Assembly: GCF_009914315.1 (NCBI RefSeq)
Contig: NZ_CP042596.1
Span: 2,728,001-2,792,000, forward strand
Direction: 5' to 3'
DNA length: 64,000 nt
Source: Granulicella sp. WH15
GTDB lineage: Bacteria; Acidobacteriota; Terriglobia; Terriglobales; Acidobacteriaceae
In this document: in pieces, positions 26,969 to 34,661 of the stretch
Position numbering within the stretch: position 1 is the stretch's first letter
Layout of the letters: each line of letters opens with the position of its first letter
Program-made: the position numbers and the translations under genes
The notes under the pieces: generated by a model
Told to the model about the DNA's origin: nothing
The model's input: only the letters and a program-made list of their open reading frames with translations
Databases searched by the model: none

Positions 26969-28714
26969 GTGAAGAGACTTCTTTTTGCTCTGGCTTTCTG
27001 TGCGGGTGTGGCGGTGGCGCAGGACACCTCGCCCCAGACTATTTTTGTGCACGGCGACGTGCTGACTGGCTCGCATCTGCGCGAGCCGGATGCCTCGGCG
27101 ACACCGAAGCGAGTGACGGCAGTGGCCGTGACCAACAGCACCATCGTGGCCGTGGGCACGGACGCCGAGGTGTTGCGGCTGAAGGGGCCGCGGACCGAGG
27201 TCGTCGATCTGAACGGGGCGTTCGTGATGCCGGGGTTCAACGACGCCCACACCCACATGGCGCAGGCCGGGTTGCAGCGGCTGACGGTGAACCTGGACGG
27301 CGTGCGCTCGCTGGGCGAGATGCTCGACCGCATCAAGGCTTACGCGACGACGGTGCCGCCCGGTGGATGGGTGGTCGGCGGCGGCTGGGACCACACGCTG
27401 TGGCCGACCAAGACGCTGCCCACGCGGCAGGATCTGGACGCAGTAACGGGCGGGCATCCGGCGGTCTTCACGCGGACGGATGGGCATATTGCCGTGGCGA
27501 ACTCGGCGGCGCTGCTGGCGGCGGGTATCTCGTCGGCGACGATTGATCCGGGCGGCGGCAAGATCGACAAGGACGCCAGCGGGACGCCGACGGGTATCGT
27601 ACGTGAGACCCCAGCTGTGGGACTGGTGATGCGCAGGATTCCACCGCCGACGACCGAGGTCCGGCAGAAGGCGCTGGAGGTAGCGATTGTGGACGCGCTG
27701 GTGCACGGCGTCACCAGCGTTCAGGACAACTCCGACTGGGATGACTGGCTGATGCTCGAGTCTATGGAGCACACAGACAGGCTGAAGCTGCGAGTCTCGG
27801 AGTGGATGCCCTTCGATACACCGCTGGAGGTGCTGGCGTCGCGCCGGGTGAGCCATCCGGCGGACGATCCCCTGCTCCACCTGGGGATGCTGAAGGCATA
27901 CATGGACGGCTCGCTGGGGTCGCGGACGGCGGCGCTGGCCGACACCTATGCCGACGATCCGAACAACTACGGACTGCCGCGCTACATGCAGACGAAGCTG
28001 AACACGATGGCTACCGAGCGGGCGGCGGCGGGGTTTCAACTGGGCTTCCACGCCATCGGCGACGAGGCCAACTCGATGGCTCTGAACGCCTTCGACGCGG
28101 CCGAGCAGGTGGCAACTCCGGCCAATGGGAAGGCGCTGCCACGCGATCCGGATGCGGAGATTGTGACGGAGCGGATGGCCAGCATACGGCCCTCCGACCT
28201 GCGGTTTCGCATCGAGCACGCGCAGGTGCTGCTGCCCGAGGACTTCGAGCGGTTTCATAGCCTGGGCGTGATCGCGTCGATGCAGCCCTCGCACCTGTTG
28301 ACAGATATGAGCTGGGCCGGGGCAAGGCTGGGGCCGGAGCGCTCGAAGTATGCCTATGCGTGGCGGTCGATGCTCGATCATCATGTGACGCTGGCCTTCG
28401 GGACCGACTATCCGGTGGAGCCGATCAGCCCCTTTCGAGGGCTATATGCGGCGGTGACCCGCAAGAACGAGGCGGGCACAATGACGTTTCATCCGGAGCA
28501 GAAGATCTCGATCGAGGAGGCGATCTTTGCCTACACGCAGGGGTCGGCGTTCGCGGAGTTTCGGGATGAGCGCAAGGGGCGGCTGGAGCCGGGGTATCTG
28601 GCAGATATGGTCGTGCTGGACCGCGACGTGACCAAGGTAAAGCCCGAGGAGATTCTGGCGACGAAGGTGCTGAGGACTGTGGTTCAAGGCAAGACGGTGT
28701 TCAGTACGCGGTAA
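26969..28714 (+). CDS. Secreted YtcJ-like amidohydrolase (amidohydrolase family 3)
   Basis: The 581-residue protein has a signal peptide ('KRLLFALAFCAGVAVAQ') and the amidohydrolase-3 pattern: 'VMPGFNDAHTHM' (metal-binding H-x-H), 'GFHAIGDEANSMALNAFD' (H), 'FRIEHAQVLLPEDFERF' (EHAQ) and 'TLAFGTDYPVEPISP' (D). A C-terminal composite domain ('GRLEPGYLADMVVLDRDVTKV') closes the barrel. It should hydrolyse an amide-type bond in the periplasm or outside the cell; the substrate is not predictable. The start is GTG. The gene is followed 15 bases later by an EamA transporter gene. Confidence 0.9.
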   Translation: MKRLLFALAFCAGVAVAQDTSPQTIFVHGDVLTGSHLREPDASATPKRVTAVAVTNSTIVAVGTDAEVLRLKGPRTEVVDLNGAFVMPGFNDAHTHMAQAGLQRLTVNLDGVRSLGEMLDRIKAYATTVPPGGWVVGGGWDHTLWPTKTLPTRQDLDAVTGGHPAVFTRTDGHIAVANSAALLAAGISSATIDPGGGKIDKDASGTPTGIVRETPAVGLVMRRIPPPTTEVRQKALEVAIVDALVHGVTSVQDNSDWDDWLMLESMEHTDRLKLRVSEWMPFDTPLEVLASRRVSHPADDPLLHLGMLKAYMDGSLGSRTAALADTYADDPNNYGLPRYMQTKLNTMATERAAAGFQLGFHAIGDEANSMALNAFDAAEQVATPANGKALPRDPDAEIVTERMASIRPSDLRFRIEHAQVLLPEDFERFHSLGVIASMQPSHLLTDMSWAGARLGPERSKYAYAWRSMLDHHVTLAFGTDYPVEPISPFRGLYAAVTRKNEAGTMTFHPEQKISIEEAIFAYTQGSAFAEFRDERKGRLEPGYLADMVVLDRDVTKVKPEEILATKVLRTVVQGKTVFSTR

Positions 28715-28729
28715 CGCCGCCAGGAAAAC

Positions 28730-29665
28730 ATGATGCGTAGGTTGAGCTCAGAGCGTCTGGCGCAGGTTCTGCTACTGGGCGTGGTGGCGGTCTGGGGAGC
28801 CACCTTCGTGGTGGTGAAGGACGCGTTGCGGGATGCTTCGCCGCTGGTCTTCAACGTAATCCGGATGGGGCTGGCGACTGCCGCGCTGGTGGCCATGCAC
28901 CGGCGGGCGCTGCGGCGCGTCTCCGTGGGACAGGTGCTGAAGGGCGCGGCGGTAGGTTCGTTTCTGGCGGCAGGATACCAACTGCAGACGTTGGGGCTGG
29001 CGCGGACGACGGCGGCAAAGTCGGCTCTGCTGACCGGGCTGGTGGTGATCTTTGTACCCATCCTGACGACGGTGCCGACGCTGCGGCCTGCGGGTACGGC
29101 GCGGCCCGGAGCGTTCACTGCGGCAGGGGTGGTGCTGGCGTTCGTGGGGCTGGTGCTGCTGACGACTCCGCCGGGAACCGTGGCTGCGAACATCTTCTCC
29201 AGCATAGGCTTAGGCGACCTGCTGACGCTGGGCTGCGCTCTGGCCTTTGCCGGACATCTGCTGATGTTGGCGCATGTTTCGAGAGGGTTTGCCGATGGTC
29301 CCCAAACAGAAAGCGGCGTGCTGGCCACATTACAGATCGGCGCGGCCACGGTGGCGATGCTGCTGACGTTGCCGCTCGAGGGCGCGCACCACCTGGTTTG
29401 GACGCCTCGGCTGGTCGTGGCGCTGGGCGTGACCAGCCTGCTGGGGACGGCGGCGGCGTTTACCGTCCAGAGCTACGCGCAGGCCCACCTGCCGCCAACC
29501 CAGACGGCTCTGCTGCTGACGCTCGAGCCGGTCTTCGCATGGGTGACCTCGATGGTGGTTCTGGGAGAACGGATGGGGATGCGGTCGGCTCTCGGGGCTG
29601 GATTGATTCTGGCGGGGATCGCGACCATCGAGCTGCTGGGGCAGGCGACGGAGATTCCGGCGTGA
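28730..29665 (+). CDS. EamA-family (DMT) transporter
   Basis: The 311-residue membrane protein has ten predicted helices in two EamA repeats; the first begins 'LLLGVVAVWGATFVVVKDAL' and the second 'LGDLLTLGCALAFAGHLLMLAHV'. The 'QTALLLTLEPVFAWVTSMVVLGERMGMRSALGAGLILAGI' segment is the typical end of the second repeat. Such transporters move amino acids, nucleobases or other metabolites across the inner membrane; the substrate is unknown. It sits 15 bases downstream of the amidohydrolase and is probably cotranscribed. Confidence 0.9.
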   Translation: MMRRLSSERLAQVLLLGVVAVWGATFVVVKDALRDASPLVFNVIRMGLATAALVAMHRRALRRVSVGQVLKGAAVGSFLAAGYQLQTLGLARTTAAKSALLTGLVVIFVPILTTVPTLRPAGTARPGAFTAAGVVLAFVGLVLLTTPPGTVAANIFSSIGLGDLLTLGCALAFAGHLLMLAHVSRGFADGPQTESGVLATLQIGAATVAMLLTLPLEGAHHLVWTPRLVVALGVTSLLGTAAAFTVQSYAQAHLPPTQTALLLTLEPVFAWVTSMVVLGERMGMRSALGAGLILAGIATIELLGQATEIPA

Positions 29666-29903
29666 GGCAACCTTCAGTTCAGAGGAAAAGACTTACTACC
29701 TTTAACGGTAGATCGCGTCTAAACAACCGACAGTCGGCACGGCGACCCCAGTTGCACGGCGCACGGCGATCGCCGTCCTTCTCCCCTGCGGTGCGGACGA
29801 CGATAACACCGGACTATACTCGGCTCTAACAGCCGGAAACGAACTGACGCGCTGACCGCCGCCAAGGCTTGGCGCACAAACTGACGATGAGGTTGGATTC
29901 AAC

Positions 29904-31568
29904 ATGGAATCTTTGAAGCAGGAATCTTTGAAGCAGAGCTTTTTCACCCGCATCCGCAGCAACCGCCTGACAACCACCTTCACTCTGCTCGCCACCTTGA
30001 CCGTCGGGGTACTGGCTGGATCGGTTCTGACGTCGAGCGTCAGCGGCAAGGAGCAGAAGGTCGATTCGACGGACGCGCGTCCCATCGTTATCCCCAGCCC
30101 GACGGTGCTCTCGAACGGATTCTCGGAGATCGTGAAGCGGGTCGGACCGGCGGTGGTGAATATCAACACCGAGTCGATTCCGAAGCAGGCCGTGCGCAAG
30201 GGCCGCCGGATCACCCCCCACGGCAACCAGGGCGGACAGGGAGAAGACCAGCAGAATCCGGGTGATATGCAGGACTTCTTCAACCGCTTCTTCGGCGGGC
30301 AGGGCGGCCAGGGCGATGACGACCAGGACGGCGGCGGCTCCGAGCGGCGGGCGCTGGGTTCGGGCTACATCGTCGATCCGCGCGGCTACATCATCACCAA
30401 CAACCACGTGGTCGACAAGGCCGACAAGATCTATGTGAAGCTCTCGACCGACCCGGATAACGGCATCGACAACGGACGGCCCGCGACGGTGGTCGGCGTG
30501 GATACCGAGACCGATATCGCCGTCATCAAGATCGACACGGCCGGGCTGAAGGCGCCGCTGCCGACGGTGAAGCTGGGCAACTCGGATGGCGCACAGGTCG
30601 GTGATTGGGTGCTGGCCATCGGTAGCCCGTTCGGACTGTCGCAGACGGTCTCCGCGGGCATCGTCTCGGCCAAGAATCGCTCGATCGACGAGCGCGACGA
30701 ATCGGGCCGGGCGAACCAGTTCCAGAAGTTCATCCAGACCGACGCCGCGATCAACCCGGGCAACTCGGGCGGACCGCTGGTGGATATGGCGGGTAACGTG
30801 GTGGGTATGAACACTGCTATCTACACGCAGTCGTCGGGCTCGCAGGGCGTGGGCTTTGCGATGCCCTCGAACATCGTGGCCAAGGTCTATAACGATCTGA
30901 TCGGGCCGTCGCACAAGGTGATTCGCGGGTCCATCGGTATCTCGTTCCAGGCGGCGCAGTCGTCGGCGGTGAGCCGGATGTACGGCTTCCAGAACGGCGG
31001 CGTAATCGTCTCGACCGTAACTCCGAACGGCGGCGCGGCCAAGGCCGGAATCCAGCCTCAGGACGTCGTGGTCTCGGTCGATGGACGCCAGATCAAGGAC
31101 GGCGACGACCTGGTGAGCGATATCTCGGCGCGCGCGATCGGCTCGACGGTCAAGATCGGCTACCTGCGCGACGGCAAGCAGATGTCGGCGACGGTGACGA
31201 TCGGCGACCGCGCCCAGACCTATGCCGATGTGGCGGGGAATGACCAGGATGCCAACTCGCCGCAGGAGTCGGACGCCGGGCAGACCAAGCTCGGGATCAC
31301 CGTGACGGCGCTGCCTCCGGCCGCGGCCCAGAAGATCGGGATCAAGGGCGGTGTGACCGTGACCAGCGTGACGCCGGGTTCGTTCGCCGATGAGGTGGGT
31401 CTGGGCAAAGGAGCGCTCATCACCGAGATCAACCGGCATCCGGTGACGGATGAGGCGAGCTACAAGGCGGCGGTCTCCGGACTGAAGATGGGCGACGATG
31501 TGGTATTCGTGATCCACGGAACCGGCAAGTCCAGTGGAACCAACTACATCGGCGGCACACTGCGGTAA
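29904..31568 (+). CDS. Do/HtrA-family periplasmic serine protease
   Basis: The 554-residue protein has an N-terminal membrane anchor or signal segment (about residues 25-45), a trypsin-like protease domain with a complete triad (H168 in 'NNHVV', D204 in 'TDIAVIK', S288 in 'NPGNSGGPL') and two PDZ domains (about 325-420 and 455-545). HtrA proteases degrade or refold damaged envelope proteins. A Gly/Gln/Asp-rich insert precedes the protease domain (about 105-147). The first codons contain a perfect 15-bp tandem repeat giving ESLKQ-ESLKQ. It is a single gene closed by a strong terminator. Confidence 0.95.
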   Translation: MESLKQESLKQSFFTRIRSNRLTTTFTLLATLTVGVLAGSVLTSSVSGKEQKVDSTDARPIVIPSPTVLSNGFSEIVKRVGPAVVNINTESIPKQAVRKGRRITPHGNQGGQGEDQQNPGDMQDFFNRFFGGQGGQGDDDQDGGGSERRALGSGYIVDPRGYIITNNHVVDKADKIYVKLSTDPDNGIDNGRPATVVGVDTETDIAVIKIDTAGLKAPLPTVKLGNSDGAQVGDWVLAIGSPFGLSQTVSAGIVSAKNRSIDERDESGRANQFQKFIQTDAAINPGNSGGPLVDMAGNVVGMNTAIYTQSSGSQGVGFAMPSNIVAKVYNDLIGPSHKVIRGSIGISFQAAQSSAVSRMYGFQNGGVIVSTVTPNGGAAKAGIQPQDVVVSVDGRQIKDGDDLVSDISARAIGSTVKIGYLRDGKQMSATVTIGDRAQTYADVAGNDQDANSPQESDAGQTKLGITVTALPPAAAQKIGIKGGVTVTSVTPGSFADEVGLGKGALITEINRHPVTDEASYKAAVSGLKMGDDVVFVIHGTGKSSGTNYIGGTLR

Positions 31569-31580
31569 GGAACCAACCTG

Positions 31581-31619
31581 GGCGGCCGCTTTGGATGCTG
31601 AAGCGGCCGCCTGAGTTTT
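31581..31619 (+). terminator. Rho-independent terminator of htrA-like gene
   Basis: GGCGGCCGCTT and AAGCGGCCGCC form an 11-bp perfect stem with a 9-base loop, followed by TGAGTTTTC. Confidence 0.85.
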
Positions 31620-31740
31620 CCACAGAAATCGTTTAGTTGCTCTAATTTTCTTCTTTTTATGGCTTTTCCTTGCTATCTAGTAACTGGACCGGTACTATGT
31701 CTCAAAGTCGAGCAGTCTCCTTAGGAGATTCAGCCGATAC

Positions 31741-31746
31741 TAGAGT
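31741..31746 (+). promoter_or_regulatory. Candidate -10 element of a leaderless transcript (peptidoglycan-binding protein)
   Basis: TAGAGT ends six bases before the GTG at 31753. This supports the GTG start over the in-frame ATG at 31765, which has only a distant GAGG. Confidence 0.4.
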
Positions 31747-31752
31747 TTAGAG

Positions 31753-32199
31753 GTGCATGGCATTATGTTGTTCGGCCGCTCTTCCCTGATGGTCTCAGCG
31801 TTGCTCCTGACAGTTGTCGGGACGGCAAGCCTGCCCGGCTTCGCCATGATGCCGCGCGCTCATCGCGGCCCCACCTCTCCAAGCATGTTCAGCAAGCGGG
31901 CACGGGCGTCGAAGCCTGCGACCCAGCGGGCGATTGCGCCGGAGCGCGCCACCGAGATCCAGAACGCCCTCATCAAGTCGGGCTATATGACCGGCACCGC
32001 CTCGGGAACGTGGGACGCGTCCACGGTGTCGGCGATGGAAAAGTTTCAGGCCGACAACGGCTGGCAGACCAAGCTGGTGCCCGACTCGCGGGCGATCATC
32101 AAGCTGGGCCTGGGGCCGAATAACGAGGCTTCGGCAGCGGGCGAGATCGCCGGAGCGGACGCGGCTAAAGAGCGCGCGAATATCGAGAACCAGCAGTAA
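31753..32199 (+). CDS. Secreted peptidoglycan-binding-domain protein
   Basis: The 148-residue protein has a signal peptide ('LMVSALLLTVVGTASLPGFAMM') and one PG_binding_1-like domain (about residues 64-118: 'ERATEIQNALIKSGYMTGTASGTWDASTVSAMEKFQADNGW'). The tail is Ala/Glu-rich. It probably binds the cell wall but has no enzymatic domain. Start choice: GTG 31753 (after a TANNNT motif) or ATG 31765; the difference is four residues. It is convergent with the flagellar cluster. Confidence 0.8.
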   Translation: MHGIMLFGRSSLMVSALLLTVVGTASLPGFAMMPRAHRGPTSPSMFSKRARASKPATQRAIAPERATEIQNALIKSGYMTGTASGTWDASTVSAMEKFQADNGWQTKLVPDSRAIIKLGLGPNNEASAAGEIAGADAAKERANIENQQ

Positions 32200-32218
32200 A
32201 GAGATTTGATTGAACGGA

Positions 32219-32243
32219 AAAGCCCCGGTTCGGGGCCTTTTTT
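32219..32243. terminator. Bidirectional terminator between the peptidoglycan-binding gene and the flagellar cluster
   Basis: GCCCCG and CGGGGC form a short strong stem with a 3-base loop, flanked by AAAA on the left and TTTTTT on the right. It can stop transcription on both strands and marks the 3' end of the flagellar operon. Confidence 0.85.
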
Positions 32244-32266
32244 GCGTTGCAGCACCACCAATTAAC

Positions 32267-33244
32267 TTATCGTTTGGCCAGGGTAAAGAGAAAGTCGTGG
32301 ATGTCTTCGGTGCCCGAGGGCAGCGTGCCCGTTCTGCTGAAGGCGCCGGACTCCAGCCAGATGCGCAGCCAGTAGTACTGGTGGATTCGCACCAGCCGGG
32401 TGGAGAGCGGGAGCTTCTGCTCCAGCAGGCGTGTGATGCGGCCGGCCAGCGTGGCCACGTCGGTCACCGTCTCGAGCGTGAGCGGAACTGCATCAGCGGC
32501 GAGTATCGCCGAACGCGCCTCTGCGAACCGGGCGTCGTCGAGCAGCCCCGTCTGGACCTTCAGCGCGGTCATCTGCTCGATGGCCAGCGCAGCGGCGGAG
32601 TCGATATGATCCTCGGAGGCCAGGTAGAGCTGATCGCCCGCTGCTACGCGCAGCGGAACCAGTCCGAACTCCACCATGAACCGCTTAGGCATGACCAACG
32701 CCATCGTGGATGGGGAGAGACCTTCGGTGGTGAAGACCGGGCAGCCCCACTGCATCCCCAGGGCGCGGGTGACGAGGCGCGGGTCGATGCCGCAGATCTG
32801 GACCAGCCAGTCTCCGATGCGGCCGTGGCCGTTGGCACGCTGGCTCTCGAGCGCGGACTGGAGCTGGGCGTGGGTGATCCAGTTCTGCGCCAGCAGCACC
32901 AGGCCGAGCGGGATGCGGTGGCGATGCGGCGTGTAGGCGGTGTCGTCGCCGCCGGGTCCGGTCTCGCGCTGGACCGCCGCGGCGACCAGGCGCTGGATAC
33001 AGCGCGTGCTGCACCCCCAGCGGCCCTCGAAGATGGGGCGGGTCCGGTTCTTCCATGGCTTGACCCAACCGCTGTCGCAGCCCGGCGCGGCGCAGACGCC
33101 AGAGGTAAGGTCGCGCGGGATGGGCGGCTGGGGATCGCCCACGGCTGTCTCGAGGTAGTCGTTGAAGAGCGATGGCGGGAGGGTTTTTGCGGGTTCGCCC
33201 GCAACTGGGAAGACGCGGCTGCGAAGTCTGGCTAAAACAGGCAT
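32267..33244 (-). CDS. Zinc-ribbon-like plus GspE N-terminal (MshEN) domain protein of the flagellar cluster
   Basis: The 325-residue protein has four cysteines in a C-x4-C ... C-x3-C arrangement (C51, C56, C78, C82), suggesting a metal-binding knuckle. A domain resembling the N-terminal domain of type II secretion/pilus ATPases follows (about residues 110-245: 'IPLGLVLLAQNWITHAQLQSALESQ', 'GRIGDWLVQICGIDPRLVTRALGMQWGCPVF', then 'FGLVPLRVAAGDQLYLASEDHIDSAAALAIEQM'). There is no Walker ATPase domain. MshEN domains can bind cyclic di-GMP, so a c-di-GMP sensing role in motility is possible. The start ATG 33244 has GGAGAG upstream and overlaps fliN by 13 bases. The C-terminal 80 residues are unassigned. 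Confidence 0.7.
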   Translation of the reverse strand: MPVLARLRSRVFPVAGEPAKTLPPSLFNDYLETAVGDPQPPIPRDLTSGVCAAPGCDSGWVKPWKNRTRPIFEGRWGCSTRCIQRLVAAAVQRETGPGGDDTAYTPHRHRIPLGLVLLAQNWITHAQLQSALESQRANGHGRIGDWLVQICGIDPRLVTRALGMQWGCPVFTTEGLSPSTMALVMPKRFMVEFGLVPLRVAAGDQLYLASEDHIDSAAALAIEQMTALKVQTGLLDDARFAEARSAILAADAVPLTLETVTDVATLAGRITRLLEQKLPLSTRLVRIHQYYWLRIWLESGAFSRTGTLPSGTEDIHDFLFTLAKR

Positions 33245-33519
33245 CGGATACTCTCCAGGCGAAGTTGTGGGGTGGCTACCTCGGTGATGCGAAGGGCAAA
33301 GTTGCCGACATCTACGACGACCTCGCCCCGGGCGACGACGCGGTCGGCGACGACTAGCTCGACCGGCTCGGAGACGTGCCGGTTCAGCTCGACGATGTCT
33401 CCGGGAGAGAGCCCGAGCAGTTCGCGGAGCTGTAGCTCGCGAGACCCAAACTGAAGTGTGGCCTCCAGCTCGATGTCTTCGAGCAACTGCGGGGTAATAT
33501 TTTCTGGCGCGTCCGGCAT
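33232..33519 (-). CDS. fliN: Flagellar motor switch protein FliN
   Basis: The 95-residue protein is a minimal FliN: 'IELEATLQFGSRELQLRELLGLSPGDIVELNRHVSEPVELVVADRVVARGEVVVDVGNFALRITEV' matches the SpoA domain almost end to end. FliN forms the base of the C-ring and interacts with FliM and the export apparatus. Here it follows the fliA-type sigma factor gene instead of fliM. It overlaps the downstream MshEN-domain gene by 13 bases. A second FliN-like gene lies at the left edge of the window. Confidence 0.92.
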   Translation of the reverse strand: MPDAPENITPQLLEDIELEATLQFGSRELQLRELLGLSPGDIVELNRHVSEPVELVVADRVVARGEVVVDVGNFALRITEVATPQLRLESIRCLF

Positions 33520-33551
33520 GAGCTTCCTCTCTCCTTTGAACCAAAGTTCTC

Positions 33552-34613
33552 TTAGCGGCTGAGGCGCATGACCTTCGCCGTCTGCGTTGTCTTCGCCGGT
33601 TTGGTCGGAATGCCGCTGGGCCGAAGCGCGGCAAGCGCACAGCGCAGGCGCACAACGGCGGCGGAGTGAATCTGCGAGACGCGCGACTCGACCACCCCCA
33701 GGGTCAGGCCAATCTCCTTCATGGTCAGCTCCTCGAAGTAGTAGAGGGTCAGGACCATGCGCTCCTTCTCGGGCAGCTCCTCGATGGCGTCGGCGAGGCG
33801 CTGCTTCATCTCGCCCTTGAGGCAGCGGAAGAGCGGATCCTCGTTGGGCGAGCCGGGGATGTAAGCCAGTTCCTCATCGCCCGAGTCCTCTGAGCGTTCC
33901 ATGTGCAGGCTGCCGATCTCGAGGCCCTTCAACTCGCCCAGCAGGGTCTGGTAGTCGGAGAGCGAGATCTCCAGCTCTCGGGCGATCTCCTGCTCCGATG
34001 GAGCGCGGCCCAGGCGCTGGGTAGAGTTGCGGATGGCCTCCTCGACGGCCCTTCCCTTGCGGCGCAGCTCGCGCGGACTCCAGTCCAGAGTGCGCAGCGA
34101 ATCCAGAATGGCCCCGCGGATGCGGAACTGGGCGTAGCTCTTAAACTGGACCTTCTTATTGTGGTCAAACTTGGATAAGGCGTCGATAAGGCCGACGACT
34201 CCGGCCGAGACGAGATCGTCCAGGTCGACGTGCTGCGGCAGCCGCTCGTGGATGCGGCGGGCCAGATAGCGGACGGTGGAGAGGTGCTCCATCAGGAGCT
34301 GGTCGCGCTCGGAGGGGGTGAGAACCGGCGCGGCGGAGGGCCGGGAGAGCAGCGCGATACCATTGCCGGAGCCGTAGGAGCCGGTCCGACGGTCGAGCGT
34401 GCCGGTAGTTGGTCCGTCAGAGACATCGAACGCCTCGTCTGAGGCTGAACCTGCCGCACCCCGGCGAGAGGGATCGTGCAGTGCTGGAACATCCGGCAGA
34501 TCACTCAACTTCTCGCTCAACTTTCCTCTCAATTGCCTCATTGGGATACCCTCGACCACGATTACTTCGCTGGTGCTGCGGTGCGTCTTCTGAATCTGGA
34601 TCGGATTCGCCAT
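33552..34613 (-). CDS. fliA: Flagellar RNA polymerase sigma factor (sigma-28, FliA/WhiG family)
   Basis: The 353-residue protein has sigma-70 regions 2, 3 and 4 in FliA order: 'VRYLARRIHERLPQHVDLDDLVSAGVVGLIDALSKFD' (region 2.1-2.2), 'KVQFKSYAQFRIRGAILDSLRTLDWSPRELRRK' (2.3-2.4), and 'LPEKERMVLTLYYFEELTMKEIGLTLGVVESRVSQIHSAAVVRLR' (region 4 helix-turn-helix). An unusual N-terminal extension of about 100 low-complexity residues precedes region 2; typical FliA is about 240 residues. The start 'MANPIQI' at 34613 has AGGGGG five bases upstream. It follows flhA directly, where flhF and flhG often lie. Confidence 0.93.
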   Translation of the reverse strand: MANPIQIQKTHRSTSEVIVVEGIPMRQLRGKLSEKLSDLPDVPALHDPSRRGAAGSASDEAFDVSDGPTTGTLDRRTGSYGSGNGIALLSRPSAAPVLTPSERDQLLMEHLSTVRYLARRIHERLPQHVDLDDLVSAGVVGLIDALSKFDHNKKVQFKSYAQFRIRGAILDSLRTLDWSPRELRRKGRAVEEAIRNSTQRLGRAPSEQEIARELEISLSDYQTLLGELKGLEIGSLHMERSEDSGDEELAYIPGSPNEDPLFRCLKGEMKQRLADAIEELPEKERMVLTLYYFEELTMKEIGLTLGVVESRVSQIHSAAVVRLRCALAALRPSGIPTKPAKTTQTAKVMRLSR

Positions 34614-34661
34614 TCGGCCCCCTGCCTTACTTACCGCTATAAACATCTGCAAACAAATGTG

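Noticed and set aside
29826..31517. 563-codon open frame opposite htrA
   Set aside because: No recognisable motif and full overlap with a certain HtrA gene.
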